DNA of 64,000 bases, from the NCBI RefSeq assembly GCF_014201905.1, contig NZ_JACHFM010000001.1:186001-250000 (forward strand). The letters are read 5' to 3'. The notes beneath the pieces were generated by a model, which made no database searches, was not told the origin of the DNA, and was given only the letters and a program-made list of their open reading frames with translations. The position numbers and the translations under genes are program-made. Each line of letters opens with the position of its first letter. Position 1 is the first letter of the stretch. This stretch comes from Amaricoccus macauensis. GTDB taxonomy: Bacteria; Pseudomonadota; Alphaproteobacteria; Rhodobacterales; Rhodobacteraceae. Positions 51,490 to 61,397 of the stretch are shown in pieces.

Positions 51490-52116
51490 TCAGATATCCA
51501 GGAACACGGTTTCGCCTTCACCCTGAAGGCGAATGTCGAAACGGTAGACCGGCTTGCCATCGCGCATCTCGCGCGTGGCGATCAACGTGCCCCGACGGTT
51601 CGCCTGCTCGATCAGGTTCAACACCGGATCCTTGGCGTTGGCCTCGGCCTCGTCATCGAAATACATCCGGGTGTTGAGCCCGATGTTGATGCCGCGCGCG
51701 ACGATCCAGAGGTTCAGGTGCGGCGCCATCCGCCGGGAATTGCGGCCGGCGATGCCGCCGGGCTTCACCGTGTCGAAGCTGAAGAGGCCGGTGTCGAAGT
51801 CGGAGATGATCCGACCCCAGCCCCGAAAGCCCTCCTCGACCTGATCCGCGCGCAGGTCGGCCGGGCTCGGATAGATGCCCGCGGCGTTCGCCTGCCAGAC
51901 CTCGATCAGCACGTCCTTCACCGGCGCGCCGGCCCCGTCAAACACCGTGCCCTCGACACGGATGCGCTCGCCCTCGGCATTCGGCCCGGCGATGTCGGTC
52001 CCGAGCTCCTGCTCGAAGATCTTGAAGCCGGCGGCGCCCGGCGCCAGTCCGATGTGGACGTAAGGGCCCGCAGTCTGCGACGCGGTCTCCTTGAGGTAGT
52101 TGAGCGGCTGCGGCAT
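51490..52116 (-). CDS. pcaG: Protocatechuate 3,4-dioxygenase alpha subunit
   Basis: The 208-residue protein has KETASQTAGPYVHIGLAPG at the start, KDVLIEVWQANAAGIY near residue 65 and PHLNLWIVARGINIGLNTRM near 130. It is the non-iron-binding partner of PcaH in intradiol cleavage of protocatechuate. The stop of pcaH lies three bases before its ATG. Confidence 0.95.
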   Translation of the reverse strand: MPQPLNYLKETASQTAGPYVHIGLAPGAAGFKIFEQELGTDIAGPNAEGERIRVEGTVFDGAGAPVKDVLIEVWQANAAGIYPSPADLRADQVEEGFRGWGRIISDFDTGLFSFDTVKPGGIAGRNSRRMAPHLNLWIVARGINIGLNTRMYFDDEAEANAKDPVLNLIEQANRRGTLIATREMRDGKPVYRFDIRLQGEGETVFLDI

Positions 52117-52119
52117 GGC

Positions 52120-53265
<1,146 letters not shown>

Positions 53266-53273
<8 letters not shown>

Positions 53274-54060
53274 GGCCGTTCTCCTTCAGGAAGGTGGTGA
53301 GAAGCGCCGCGACCGCCTCGGGCCGTTCGACGCATGGGATATGCCCGGCGCCCCGGATCAGCTCGAAGCGCGCGCCCGGAATCGATTCCGCGGTCTCGCG
53401 CACCAGATCGGGCGGAGTCGAGCCGTCGGCGTCGCCGCCGATCGCCAGCACCGGCTGGCGGATCGTCCGGGTCGAATCGCGCAGGTCAGTATGGGCGATG
53501 GCGGCGCAGCAACCAACGTAGCCCGCGACCGGCGTTCGGGTCAGCATGTGGCGCCAGCCGACCAGCTCGTCCGCACGCTCGTCATGGAAAGCCTTGGAAA
53601 ACCACAGCTTCATCACGTTGTCGCCGATGGCGTCGATCCCCTGCGCCCGGACCAGCGCGATGCGCTCGCCCCACGTCTGCTCGGTGCCGAGCTTCGCGGC
53701 GGTGTTCGACAGGACGACAGCCCGGACCAGATCGGGCCGCTCGACCGCGAGCCCCTGCGCCACGATGCCGCCGATCGAGAGGCCGACGAAGACCGCGTCC
53801 CTGAAGCCGAGCGCGTCCATGAGTCCCGCGACGTCGGCAACGAGATCGGCCATCGGATAGTCACCCTCGGGTGCATCCGACAGACCATGACCCCGCATGT
53901 CGTAGCGCAGGATCTTGAGGCCCGCAGGAAGTCCCGCGATCACCTTGTCCCAGATACGGAAATCAGTGCCGAGCGAGTTGGCGAAGACGAGCGGCAGCCC
54001 ATCGGGATCACCGGTTACGACGTGGTGCAGGCGCACCCCGTTGATCTCGCGCATGTGCAT
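53266..54060 (-). CDS. pcaD: 3-oxoadipate enol-lactonase
   Basis: The 264-residue alpha/beta hydrolase has the oxyanion motif FANSLGTDFRIWD, nucleophile elbow GLSIGG near residue 95 and catalytic His in GAGHIPCVERPE near the C-terminus. It opens the enol-lactone to 3-oxoadipate. It leads the pca operon, divergent from pcaQ. ATG 54060 follows GGGGAGGATC. Confidence 0.94.
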
Positions 54061-54132
54061 TCGTTGATCCTCCCCTACGTGATTGATGGCGCATTGCCGA
54101 AGTTATGTAAAATGATATGTCTCGCAAAATGC

Positions 54133-54148
54133 ATAACCCGCAGGATAT
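54133..54148. promoter_or_regulatory. PcaQ binding site
   Basis: ATAACC (54133-54138), four bases, then GGATAT (54143-54148) matches the known PcaQ site ATAACC-N4-GGTTAA at ten of twelve fixed positions. It lies just before the pcaQ start and about 75-90 bases upstream of pcaD, the usual place for activating pcaD and repressing pcaQ. Confidence 0.7.
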
Positions 54149-54151
54149 GGA

Positions 54152-55051
54152 ATGATACCCGTATCGTATCGCCACGTTCGTTGCTTTCTCGAAGTCGCAC
54201 GCCTCCAGAGCGTTCAACAGGCGGCCAATGAACTGGCCATCTCCCAGCCGGCAGTGTCGAAGACATTGCGCGAGCTGGAGGAGCGTGTCGGCACGGCGCT
54301 TTTCGAGCGGGCCGGGCGCCGCCTGCGCCTGACTGCCGCGGGTCGGATCTTCCAGAAGCACGCCGGCCTGTCGCTGACCGAGCTCGACCGCGGCGTCCGG
54401 GCGATCCGTGGTCCGGTGGCTGGCGGGATCGTCTCCGCGGGCGTGCTGCCCACCGTCGCGACCCGGGTGCTGCCGCGCGCCGCCATCGCCTTCGCGCAGG
54501 CGATGCCCGAGATCTGCCTGCGCGCCTCCACCGGGCCGAACCACTATCTGCTGTCCCAGCTCCGCGAGGGGCGTCTCGATCTCGTGGTGGGCCGTCTCGC
54601 TCCGCCGGCGGAAATGGCGGGTCTCGTCTTCGAACAGCTTTACGCCGAAGAGGTGGTGGCCGCCGTCCGCGCCGGCCACCCGGCGCTTGCCTCGCCGGGC
54701 GCCGATCCGGCCGACTGGCCGCTGATCCTGCCGCCCCCCCGCGCGATCATCCGGCCGGTGGTGGAGCAGTATTTCCTCGCGCGCGGCCGCGAGTTGCCCC
54801 GGCCACAGGTGGAGACCATCTCCCTCGCCGTCGGCCGCGGCCTCATTCTTGCCTCCGACGCGGTGTGGTTCATCTCGCGCGGCGTCCTCGCCGAGGAGAT
54901 CGCAAGCGGCGCCATCGTCGCTCTCGACCTTGGCGGTCTGCCCCTCGCCGGCCCCGTCGGCCTCACCCTGCGCTCCGGCCAGACAGTGCCCGACGCCCTC
55001 GAAGTCCTGATGCAGACGATCCGCGACGCGGCGCAGGTGGAGAGGGGCTGA
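54152..55051 (+). CDS. pcaQ: LysR regulator PcaQ
   Basis: The 299-residue protein has the PcaQ-type start YRHVRCFLEVARLQSVQQAANELAISQPAVSKTLRELE, split here as a winged helix with LFERAGRRLRLTAAG after it, and an effector domain with GRLDLVVGRLAPP and ETISLAVGRGLILASDAVWFIS. It activates the pca operon in response to protocatechuate-pathway intermediates. ATG 54152 follows AGGATATG, which is part of the putative PcaQ site. Confidence 0.93.
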   Translation: MIPVSYRHVRCFLEVARLQSVQQAANELAISQPAVSKTLRELEERVGTALFERAGRRLRLTAAGRIFQKHAGLSLTELDRGVRAIRGPVAGGIVSAGVLPTVATRVLPRAAIAFAQAMPEICLRASTGPNHYLLSQLREGRLDLVVGRLAPPAEMAGLVFEQLYAEEVVAAVRAGHPALASPGADPADWPLILPPPRAIIRPVVEQYFLARGRELPRPQVETISLAVGRGLILASDAVWFISRGVLAEEIASGAIVALDLGGLPLAGPVGLTLRSGQTVPDALEVLMQTIRDAAQVERG

Positions 55052-55189
55052 GCGGGGCGGCTGTGTCGTCGAAGACGCATCGCCACTCCCGCGCGCACCA
55101 CGGCTTCGCCGACGTCAGCGAAGGGCGGGCTCATCCGGCCCAGTGGCCATATCAACTTTGGGTCGGCTTCTTCGCGCCACTGCGCGAAA

Positions 55190-56035
55190 TCAGCTCCAGG
55201 ATGCCAACGTACTCCCCACCTCATGTCCGATTGAGACTCCATTCCTCTCCAAAAACTCCTTAAGATCATTGTATTTTTTAAGATATTTTTCGGCCCTTAT
55301 CACTTGGGGACTGAAGGTGAATCCCAACTTAGGCACCACGCCCTGACCGTCTGGCCGCCAGAAGAGAGGCCCTAACAGTTGGAGGAGCTCTGCGGCCGTC
55401 CCGAGGTACTCAGTCTGCCGTCGTGTGTGAGCATTTACGGCAAAACGGAGGGAACCCAACACAACGTCAACAAGGCTGGGGAAATGGGACTGCCCAACGC
55501 ATGAATAGTGAAAGCCCACAATGTTTGCCAAGCGCATCTCTGACGTATAGGGCATCCCAGTCACGCCAACGGTGAATTTGTCTCTCAAGTGCGCGTCGAT
55601 CGCATTGCCCGCGTCGTTGAACCGATCTATGAGGACTAGTCCTGACCCGCCGAACCGTTTCAAGATGAAGTCGAAGTTGTAGCACACTGCATTGATACCA
55701 AAGCGCCGAGCCTCGTCTGGATCAACCGCTATGTCGTGCAAAGTAAGATACACAATCAGTCGCGCTCCAAATTGATGAGCTATTTGAAATATATCCCGCT
55801 TTAGCGCTACAAACTCAAGGTGTGAGAAACCGCTTGGGCCCGGGTTAAATTTTAGCCGATAGTCTCTTGGTACGCGATGGCGTAGACGAAGATTATCAAT
55901 CTCTACCGAGAAATCCTTCGCGGTCGCGCCCTCAACGACCATCCCTCCATAGATTAGAAAGTCACCCAAGCGCTTATCTAGATTTGTCTCGTCACAATAC
56001 AGAAGGTGCACAGCATCGCCTCCGCCTGAGCTCAT
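55190..56035 (-). CDS. DUF3800 domain protein on low-GC DNA
   Basis: The 281-residue protein matches DUF3800, a family with an RNase H-like fold: YCDETN near residues 13-18 gives Asp15-Glu16, LIDRFNDAG carries another acidic residue near 136, and EMRLANIVGF corresponds to the conserved family block that normally reads LQLADIVA. DUF3800 genes occur in mobile elements and defence islands and may be nucleases. Base and codon use differ sharply from neighbours (many A/T third positions), which indicates recent transfer. It sits alone between pcaQ and ycjX. The function is unknown. Confidence 0.78.
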   Translation of the reverse strand: MSSGGGDAVHLLYCDETNLDKRLGDFLIYGGMVVEGATAKDFSVEIDNLRLRHRVPRDYRLKFNPGPSGFSHLEFVALKRDIFQIAHQFGARLIVYLTLHDIAVDPDEARRFGINAVCYNFDFILKRFGGSGLVLIDRFNDAGNAIDAHLRDKFTVGVTGMPYTSEMRLANIVGFHYSCVGQSHFPSLVDVVLGSLRFAVNAHTRRQTEYLGTAAELLQLLGPLFWRPDGQGVVPKLGFTFSPQVIRAEKYLKKYNDLKEFLERNGVSIGHEVGSTLASWS

Positions 56036-56541
56036 AGAAAGACGAAGGTAGACGATTAGCTGTCGTCAGGCGACAATCCGCTGAGCTGACACTTCGGGAA
56101 GGAAGCGCCCACGAGGTCGCATTGCGCTGTCACGGCCCAAGGAACGAACACGCGCGACGAGACCGCGAGAGGTGTCGTCATGGCCCTCCTTCTTGGGACA
56201 ATCACGAGCCCCAACGCGACGGCGATAGTAAGTACTCCCGCTGGGAGGCGCTGGAGTCCCGTTCCACCGCGTGCCGCCTCTGCTCCGGGCCGGAGACCGG
56301 CGCCGGGGGAAGCGGTTGCTACCGCGGCGGCTACCGCAGCATCCGGGTCTCGCGCGCCCCGCGATTGTCGTGCCGCGCGTGTCAACCGAGATCGCCATCC
56401 GGTCGACGAAAAGGATCAACCTGCTGATCCGGCAAGGTTTCCCCACCTTGCGCAACTTGCGCGCCCGCCGCCCGTCCGGCTTGCTCCTCGCGGCGGGAGC
56501 GCCTACGTCTCGCATTCAGGCCGAAGGAAGGAGCGCAGCGC
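56036..56541. other. Gap upstream of the DUF3800 gene and ycjX
   Basis: These 506 bases hold no recognisable gene. A minus-strand frame of 41 codons (56056-56181) has AAGGAGG close to its ATG and ends 20 bases before the DUF3800 start; it is a possible small leader gene but resembles nothing known. The right half is GC-rich and should hold the ycjX promoter. Confidence 0.4.
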
Positions 56542-57960
56542 GTGGATCTGGACCGATGGACCGGCGGCCTCGCCTCACGGCTCGGGGACATGGTCGAGGA
56601 TGTCACCGGCGTCTTCCGCGAGCCCGTCGTCCGCCTCGGCGTGACCGGCCTCAGCCGCGCGGGCAAGACCGTCTTCATCACCTCGCTGGTCGCGAACCTG
56701 CTGGAGCGCGGACGGATGCCCCAGCTCCGCGCCGCCGCCGAGGGCCGCATCCTCGCGGCCTTCCTCCAGCCGCAGCCTGATCCGACGATCCCCCGCTTCG
56801 CCTTCGAGGACCACCTCGACTCGCTCTCCGGCCCCAACCCGACCTGGCCCCAGAGCACCCGCTCGATCTCGACCCTGCGCCTCTCGCTTCGGATCGCGCC
56901 GAGCGGGCTCTTCTCCGGCCTCGCCGGCACCGGGGCGGTCCACATCGACATCGTCGACTACCCGGGCGAATGGCTGCTCGACCTGCCGCTCATGAGCCAG
57001 AGCTTCGCCGAGTGGTCCGCGACCGCGCTCGCCGCCGCCCGCTCGCCCGCCCGCGAGAGCCACGCCGCCGCCTGGCTCGCCGAGGCCGACGCGACCGACT
57101 CCGGCCGGGCGCTGACCGAGACCACGGCGCGAAAGCTCGCCGCCACCTTCACCGCCTATCTCTCGACCGCGCGCCTCGCCGGGCTCTCCAGCGTCGCGCC
57201 GGGGCGCTTCCTGATGCCGGGCGATCTCGAAGGCTCGCCCGCCCTCACCTTCTCGCCGCTGCTGCCGCCCGACCGCGCCGGCTCGGACTCGCTCTGGCGG
57301 GCCTTCGAGGCGCGTTTCGAGGCCTACAAGCGCGTGGTGGTCGAGCCGTTCTTCCGCAACCACTTCGCCCGACTCGACCGGCAGGTGGTGCTCGTCGACG
57401 CCCTCGGCGCCATCGCCGACGGTCCGCGCGCGGTTGACGACCTTCGGACCGCCATGGCCGAAATCCTCTCCTGCTACCGCCCCGGCGCCCGCTCGTGGCT
57501 CGCGCCGATCCTCGGCCGCAAGATCGACAAGATCCTGTTCTGCGCCACCAAGGCCGACCACCTGCACCACAGCCAGCACCCCCAGCTCGCGGCCTTCACC
57601 GAAGCGCTGGTCCGCGAGGCCCGCGACCGGGCGCAGTTCTCCGGCGCCACCACCGGCGCGCTCTCCATCGCCAGCGTCCGGGCGACGGTCGAGCAGACCG
57701 TTGAGCGCGACGGCCGGACCTTCGATCTGGTGCGCGGCCGCTCGCTCGACACCGGCGAGGAGATCGCGCTCTTCCCCGGCAAGCTGCCCGCCGATCCCGC
57801 CGAGCTTCTCGCCGCCGCCCGGCAGGGCGCGGGGACATGGCTCGATGCCGGCTACGCCAACACCCGCTTCGCCCCGCCGCGCCTCAAGGGTGGCGAGGGG
57901 CTGCCCCACATCCGCCTCGACCGCGCGGCCGAGTTCCTGATCGGAGACCGCCTCAGATGA
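56542..57960 (+). CDS. ycjX: YcjX family P-loop GTP/ATP-binding protein
   Basis: The 472-residue protein has the P-loop GLSRAGKT at residues 36-43, followed by FITSLVANLLERGRMP, a D-x-x-G-like DIVDYPGEWLLDLP near 135 and RLDRQVVLVDALGAI. YcjX proteins (DUF463) are stress-associated nucleotide-binding proteins usually paired with YcjF. The start is GTG at 56542 behind AGGAAGGAG. The next gene overlaps by ATGA. Confidence 0.93.
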   Translation: MDLDRWTGGLASRLGDMVEDVTGVFREPVVRLGVTGLSRAGKTVFITSLVANLLERGRMPQLRAAAEGRILAAFLQPQPDPTIPRFAFEDHLDSLSGPNPTWPQSTRSISTLRLSLRIAPSGLFSGLAGTGAVHIDIVDYPGEWLLDLPLMSQSFAEWSATALAAARSPARESHAAAWLAEADATDSGRALTETTARKLAATFTAYLSTARLAGLSSVAPGRFLMPGDLEGSPALTFSPLLPPDRAGSDSLWRAFEARFEAYKRVVVEPFFRNHFARLDRQVVLVDALGAIADGPRAVDDLRTAMAEILSCYRPGARSWLAPILGRKIDKILFCATKADHLHHSQHPQLAAFTEALVREARDRAQFSGATTGALSIASVRATVEQTVERDGRTFDLVRGRSLDTGEEIALFPGKLPADPAELLAAARQGAGTWLDAGYANTRFAPPRLKGGEGLPHIRLDRAAEFLIGDRLR

Positions 57961-59000
57961 GCCCCCGTCCCCCGTCGGACCGCCCCGACCAGCGCTCCCC
58001 GGACAAGCCCTTCGCAGACAAGCCCTTCGTGCTCACCGCCGACGACCTCGCCCCCACCACGATGACCCCGAGCGAGGCGCCGCCCCCGCCCGACGACGAC
58101 CTGCCGCCGCAGGGCGACGCAATGCTGACCGTCACCCGCCTCGCCGCGCGCAAGCGCCGGGGCGGGCTGCTCTGGACCGTGGCCGCGAGCCTCGTCACCC
58201 TCGTGGTCTCGGTCACGGCCTACGACTACCTGATGAACCTCCTCGTCCGCTATCCGACCGTCGGCATGGTGGCGCTGGCACTGACCGGGCTCTTCGCGGT
58301 CCTCGTCGTCCTGCAGCTCTTCCGCGAGATCTGGGCGTTCCGGCGGCTGGCGCGGATCGACAGCTTCCGCACCGACGCGGCCGCCGCCCTCGGCGATCAG
58401 GACCGCGAGGCCGCGCTCGCGCTCTCGCGGCGGCTCGGAGGGTTCTACGGCGGCCGGACCGAACTGCGCTGGGCCCTCGCCCGGCTCGAGGAAACGCGGG
58501 AAGAGGTACTCGACGCGGACGCGATCCTCGATCTCACCGAGCGCATGCTCTTCGCGCCCCTCGACGCCGCCGCCCGGCGCGAGATCGAGGCGGCCGCCCG
58601 CACCGTTGCCGCCGCGACCGCGGTGATCCCGCTCGCCCTCGTCGATGTGCTGGCCGCCACCAGCCAGAACCTGCGGATGATCCGCCGGGTGGCCGAGGTC
58701 TACGGGGCCCACGCCGGGTTCTTCGGCTCGTGGCGGCTGCTGCGGACGGTGGCGACGCACCTGCTCGCGACCGGCCTCGTCTCGGCGGGCGACGATCTCA
58801 TCGGCTCCGTCGCCGGTGGCCACGTCCTCGCGCGGCTGTCACGGCGCTTCGGCGAGGGCATGGTGAACGGCGCGCTGACCGCGCGGGTCGGCATCGCGGC
58901 CATGGACGTCTGCCGCCCCCTGCCCTTCTCGGCGCTGCCGCGACCGAAGGTCACGAACGTGATCAGTCGGGCGCTGACCGGGCTCTTCGAGCGCAAGTAG
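57957..59000 (+). CDS. ycjF: YcjF/TIGR01620 family inner-membrane protein
   Basis: The 347-residue protein has a Pro/Asp-rich N-terminal tail, two adjacent membrane segments (LLWTVAASLVTLVVSVTAY; VGMVALALTGLFAVLVVLQ) near residues 70-120, and the DUF697-like C-terminal domain with PLALVDVLAATSQNLRMIRRVAEVYG, split at that point from GEGMVNGALTARVGIAAMDVCRPLPF. It is the usual membrane partner of YcjX; the pair's job is unknown. Confidence 0.92.
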   Translation: MSPRPPSDRPDQRSPDKPFADKPFVLTADDLAPTTMTPSEAPPPPDDDLPPQGDAMLTVTRLAARKRRGGLLWTVAASLVTLVVSVTAYDYLMNLLVRYPTVGMVALALTGLFAVLVVLQLFREIWAFRRLARIDSFRTDAAAALGDQDREAALALSRRLGGFYGGRTELRWALARLEETREEVLDADAILDLTERMLFAPLDAAARREIEAAARTVAAATAVIPLALVDVLAATSQNLRMIRRVAEVYGAHAGFFGSWRLLRTVATHLLATGLVSAGDDLIGSVAGGHVLARLSRRFGEGMVNGALTARVGIAAMDVCRPLPFSALPRPKVTNVISRALTGLFERK

Positions 59001-59036
59001 CGGACCCGCGCGGCCGGCCGGCGCCTTCGGGTCCGC
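59000..59036 (+). terminator. Hairpin after ycjF
   Basis: GCGGACCCG (59000-59008) and CGGGTCCGC (59028-59036) form a perfect 9-bp stem starting on the last base of the ycjF stop codon; the loop contains a further GGCCGGCC. No T-run follows. Confidence 0.55.
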
Positions 59037-59139
59037 AGCGATATTCCAGACAGACCGCAACGCTTTGTCGGCGCGCCGCCTGCTGCTAGGGTTCCCGAGT
59101 CGGAACTCGGGTACGACGCAGCAATCGGAGGGTCAGCCG

Positions 59140-60519
59140 GTGTCGGAAGAAAACTTTCCGTCGGATCGCTACGGTCCGGCGGAGCGGCGGATGGCGGAGG
59201 CACTGGTCGATCTGGAACGCCGGACCCTCCGGGCCGGCGAGGACGCGGAAGCCTGCGAGTGCAGGGAAGGCATGTTCCCGAGCCTGTCGCGGCGCGGGCT
59301 GCTCGCCGGCGGTGTGGCGCTCGGGGCGGCGTTCGCGGGCAACGCGGTCCGGGCCGACGCACCTCCGGGCTCCGTAGACTACCCGGTGCAGCCCGATCCC
59401 ACGCGGGAACAGGGGCGCATGATCCTCGATGACGGCGGCTATGGCTCGCGCTCGCAGTTCGAGAACGAAGTGCGCTGGCGCTATCCGACGGACTCGCTCG
59501 ACTCGAGCTGGTCGATGACGCCGCTCGCCTCCGGTCAGGGCATCATCACGCCCTCGGGGCTGCACTTCGAGCGCCACCACGGCGGCATTCCGACCATCGA
59601 CCCGGAGCGGCACAGCCTGATCGTCCATGGCATGGTGGACCGGCCGTTGTCGCTCACCGTCGCGGACCTGAAGCGGATGCCCTCGGTCAGCCGGCTGCAC
59701 TTCATCGAGTGCTCGGGGAACGGCCTGACGGAATGGGTGAAGCCCACCCTCAGGACCGTGCAGGGCACCCACGGCCTCACCTCGACGTCCGAGTGGACCG
59801 GCGTGGCGCTCTCGACCGTGCTGCGCGAGGCCGGGGTTCAGGACGGCGCGGCCTGGATCCTCGCCGAGGGCTCGGACGCGGCGGTCATGACCCGCTCCTG
59901 CCCGATCGACAAGGCGATGGACGACGCGATCCTCGCCTATGCCCAGAACGGCGAGGCGCTGCGGCCGGAACAGGGCTATCCGCTGCGGCTGCTGCTGCCT
60001 GGCTTCGAGGGAAACACCCACATCAAGTGGCTGCGCCGCCTCGACGTCAGCGACAAGCCGTTCATGACGCGCGAGGAGACGTCGAAGTACACGGACCTGA
60101 TGCCCGACGGCAAGGCGCGGATCTTCACCCTCGACATGGATGCGAAGTCGGTCATCACCTTCCCCTCCGGCGCCATGAAGCTGCCGAAGCCCGGGTTCTA
60201 CGAGGTCAGCGGTCTCGCCTGGTCCGGGCGCGGCAAGGTGGCGAAGGTCGAGGTCTCCGTCGATGGCGGCAAGACCTGGACGGAGGCGCCCCTGCAGGAG
60301 CCGGTCATCTCGAAGTGCCACACCCGTTTCCGGCTGCCGTGGGTCTGGGACGGGACGGAGGCGGTGCTGCAGAGCCGCTGCACCGACGAAACCGGCTATC
60401 TCCAGCCGGCGCTGAAGGATCTGGTCGCCGTTCGGGGCACGAACTCCGTCTACCATCTGAACGCGATCCAGAGCTGGCACGTGGCTCCGACGGGTGAGGT
60501 GACCAATGTCCATGCGTGA
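59140..60519 (+). CDS. soxC: Sulfite/sulfane dehydrogenase molybdenum subunit, SoxC-like
   Basis: The 459-residue protein has a Tat signal (LSRRGLLAGGVALGAAFAGN), unusually preceded by about 45 residues, and the sulfite-oxidase fold: HFIECSGNG with Moco-binding Cys191, LTSTSEWTGVALSTVL near 210 and a C-terminal dimerisation domain with SWSGRGKVAKVEVSVDGG-like WSGRGKVAKVEVSVDGGKTW. It oxidises sulfur at the sulfane or sulfite level in the periplasm, passing electrons to the cytochrome encoded next. The start is GTG at 59140 after CGGAGGG. No other sox genes are in the window. Confidence 0.88.
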   Translation: MSEENFPSDRYGPAERRMAEALVDLERRTLRAGEDAEACECREGMFPSLSRRGLLAGGVALGAAFAGNAVRADAPPGSVDYPVQPDPTREQGRMILDDGGYGSRSQFENEVRWRYPTDSLDSSWSMTPLASGQGIITPSGLHFERHHGGIPTIDPERHSLIVHGMVDRPLSLTVADLKRMPSVSRLHFIECSGNGLTEWVKPTLRTVQGTHGLTSTSEWTGVALSTVLREAGVQDGAAWILAEGSDAAVMTRSCPIDKAMDDAILAYAQNGEALRPEQGYPLRLLLPGFEGNTHIKWLRRLDVSDKPFMTREETSKYTDLMPDGKARIFTLDMDAKSVITFPSGAMKLPKPGFYEVSGLAWSGRGKVAKVEVSVDGGKTWTEAPLQEPVISKCHTRFRLPWVWDGTEAVLQSRCTDETGYLQPALKDLVAVRGTNSVYHLNAIQSWHVAPTGEVTNVHA

Positions 60520-61177
60520 GCTTGCGATTGCCGGCGCCATCGCGCTGGCCGGATTGCCGGCGCTGGCCGAGGACACGCCCGCCACGGACGCGCCGCGCGC
60601 CTTTGCCGCCGCAGTGGTGCCCCTGCCCGACACCGGCGAGCCGACTCCGCCCTCCCCGGTGATCGCGGGCGGAGGTGAGGTGGGCGCCACGCCGGGGCTT
60701 GAGCGCGACTTCGGCATCGGCCGGCCGGCGACCGAGGACGAGATCGCGGCGATCGACATCGACGTGATGCCGGACGGCACCGGCCTCATGGAGGGCAGCG
60801 GCACCTATGCCGCCGGAGAGGCGCTCTTCGCCGAGAGGTGCGCCGCCTGCCACGGCGAGGCGCTCGAGGGCGTGAAAGCGACCGGCGGGCCGCGCCTCAT
60901 CGGCGGGCGCGACACGCTCGCGACCGAGAAGCCGGTCAAGACGGTGGAGAGCTACTGGCCCTATGCGAGCACGCTCATCGACTACGTGCACCGGGCGATG
61001 CCGATGGACGCGCCGGGCTCGCTCACTGCCGACGAGGTCTACGCGGTCAGCGCGTTCATCCTCGGGCAGGCCGGCATCCTCGGAAAGGACGTGACCCTCG
61101 ATGCGGAGTCCTTCGGCAAGATCGTGATGCCGAACGCCGAAGGCTTCGTTTCCGACCCGCGTCCCGGGGCGTACTGA
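60506..61177 (+). CDS. soxD: Monohaem cytochrome c, SoxD-like
   Basis: The 223-residue protein has a signal peptide ([18 protein letters not shown]), a Pro-rich linker and one haem site, CAACH (Cys112, Cys115, His116). The distal Met is probably in RAMPMDAPG. It overlaps soxC by 14 bases. Characterised SoxD proteins are longer and often carry two haems; this shorter form resembles the electron acceptor of SoxC/SorA-type enzymes. Confidence 0.85.
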   Translation: MSMRELAIAGAIALAGLPALAEDTPATDAPRAFAAAVVPLPDTGEPTPPSPVIAGGGEVGATPGLERDFGIGRPATEDEIAAIDIDVMPDGTGLMEGSGTYAAGEALFAERCAACHGEALEGVKATGGPRLIGGRDTLATEKPVKTVESYWPYASTLIDYVHRAMPMDAPGSLTADEVYAVSAFILGQAGILGKDVTLDAESFGKIVMPNAEGFVSDPRPGAY

Positions 61178-61183
61178 GCCGAC

Positions 61184-61216
61184 GTGCCCGCCGCCGGACG
61201 GTCCGGCAGCGGGCAC
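61184..61216 (+). terminator. Hairpin after the soxC-cytochrome pair
   Basis: GTGCCCGC (61184-61191) pairs with GCGGGCAC (61209-61216), and inside it GCCGGA (61193-61198) pairs with TCCGGC (61202-61207), with one mismatch between the stems. It begins six bases after the cytochrome stop. No T-run follows. Confidence 0.6.
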
Positions 61217-61397
61217 GGGGGAAGGGCTCGGGAAACAAGAAGGCGTTGAAGGCAACGGGCGCGCGGCGTATATGCCCCGCGATGGCACGGGCTCTCGGCA
61301 TCCACCGAATTACCGTCCCGGCGCTCTGAGGCTCAGGGCCGCCGGGGTTCGCGCGGCCGCGCCCATTTTCCCACGTTGCCCATTGACGGATGTCGAG

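Noticed and set aside
56056-56181. 41-codon minus-strand frame with a ribosome-binding-like AAGGAGG before the DUF3800 gene
   Set aside because: No recognisable sequence, very short spacing to the ATG, and the frame continues far upstream as noncoding-looking GC-rich sequence. Mentioned only in the gap entry.
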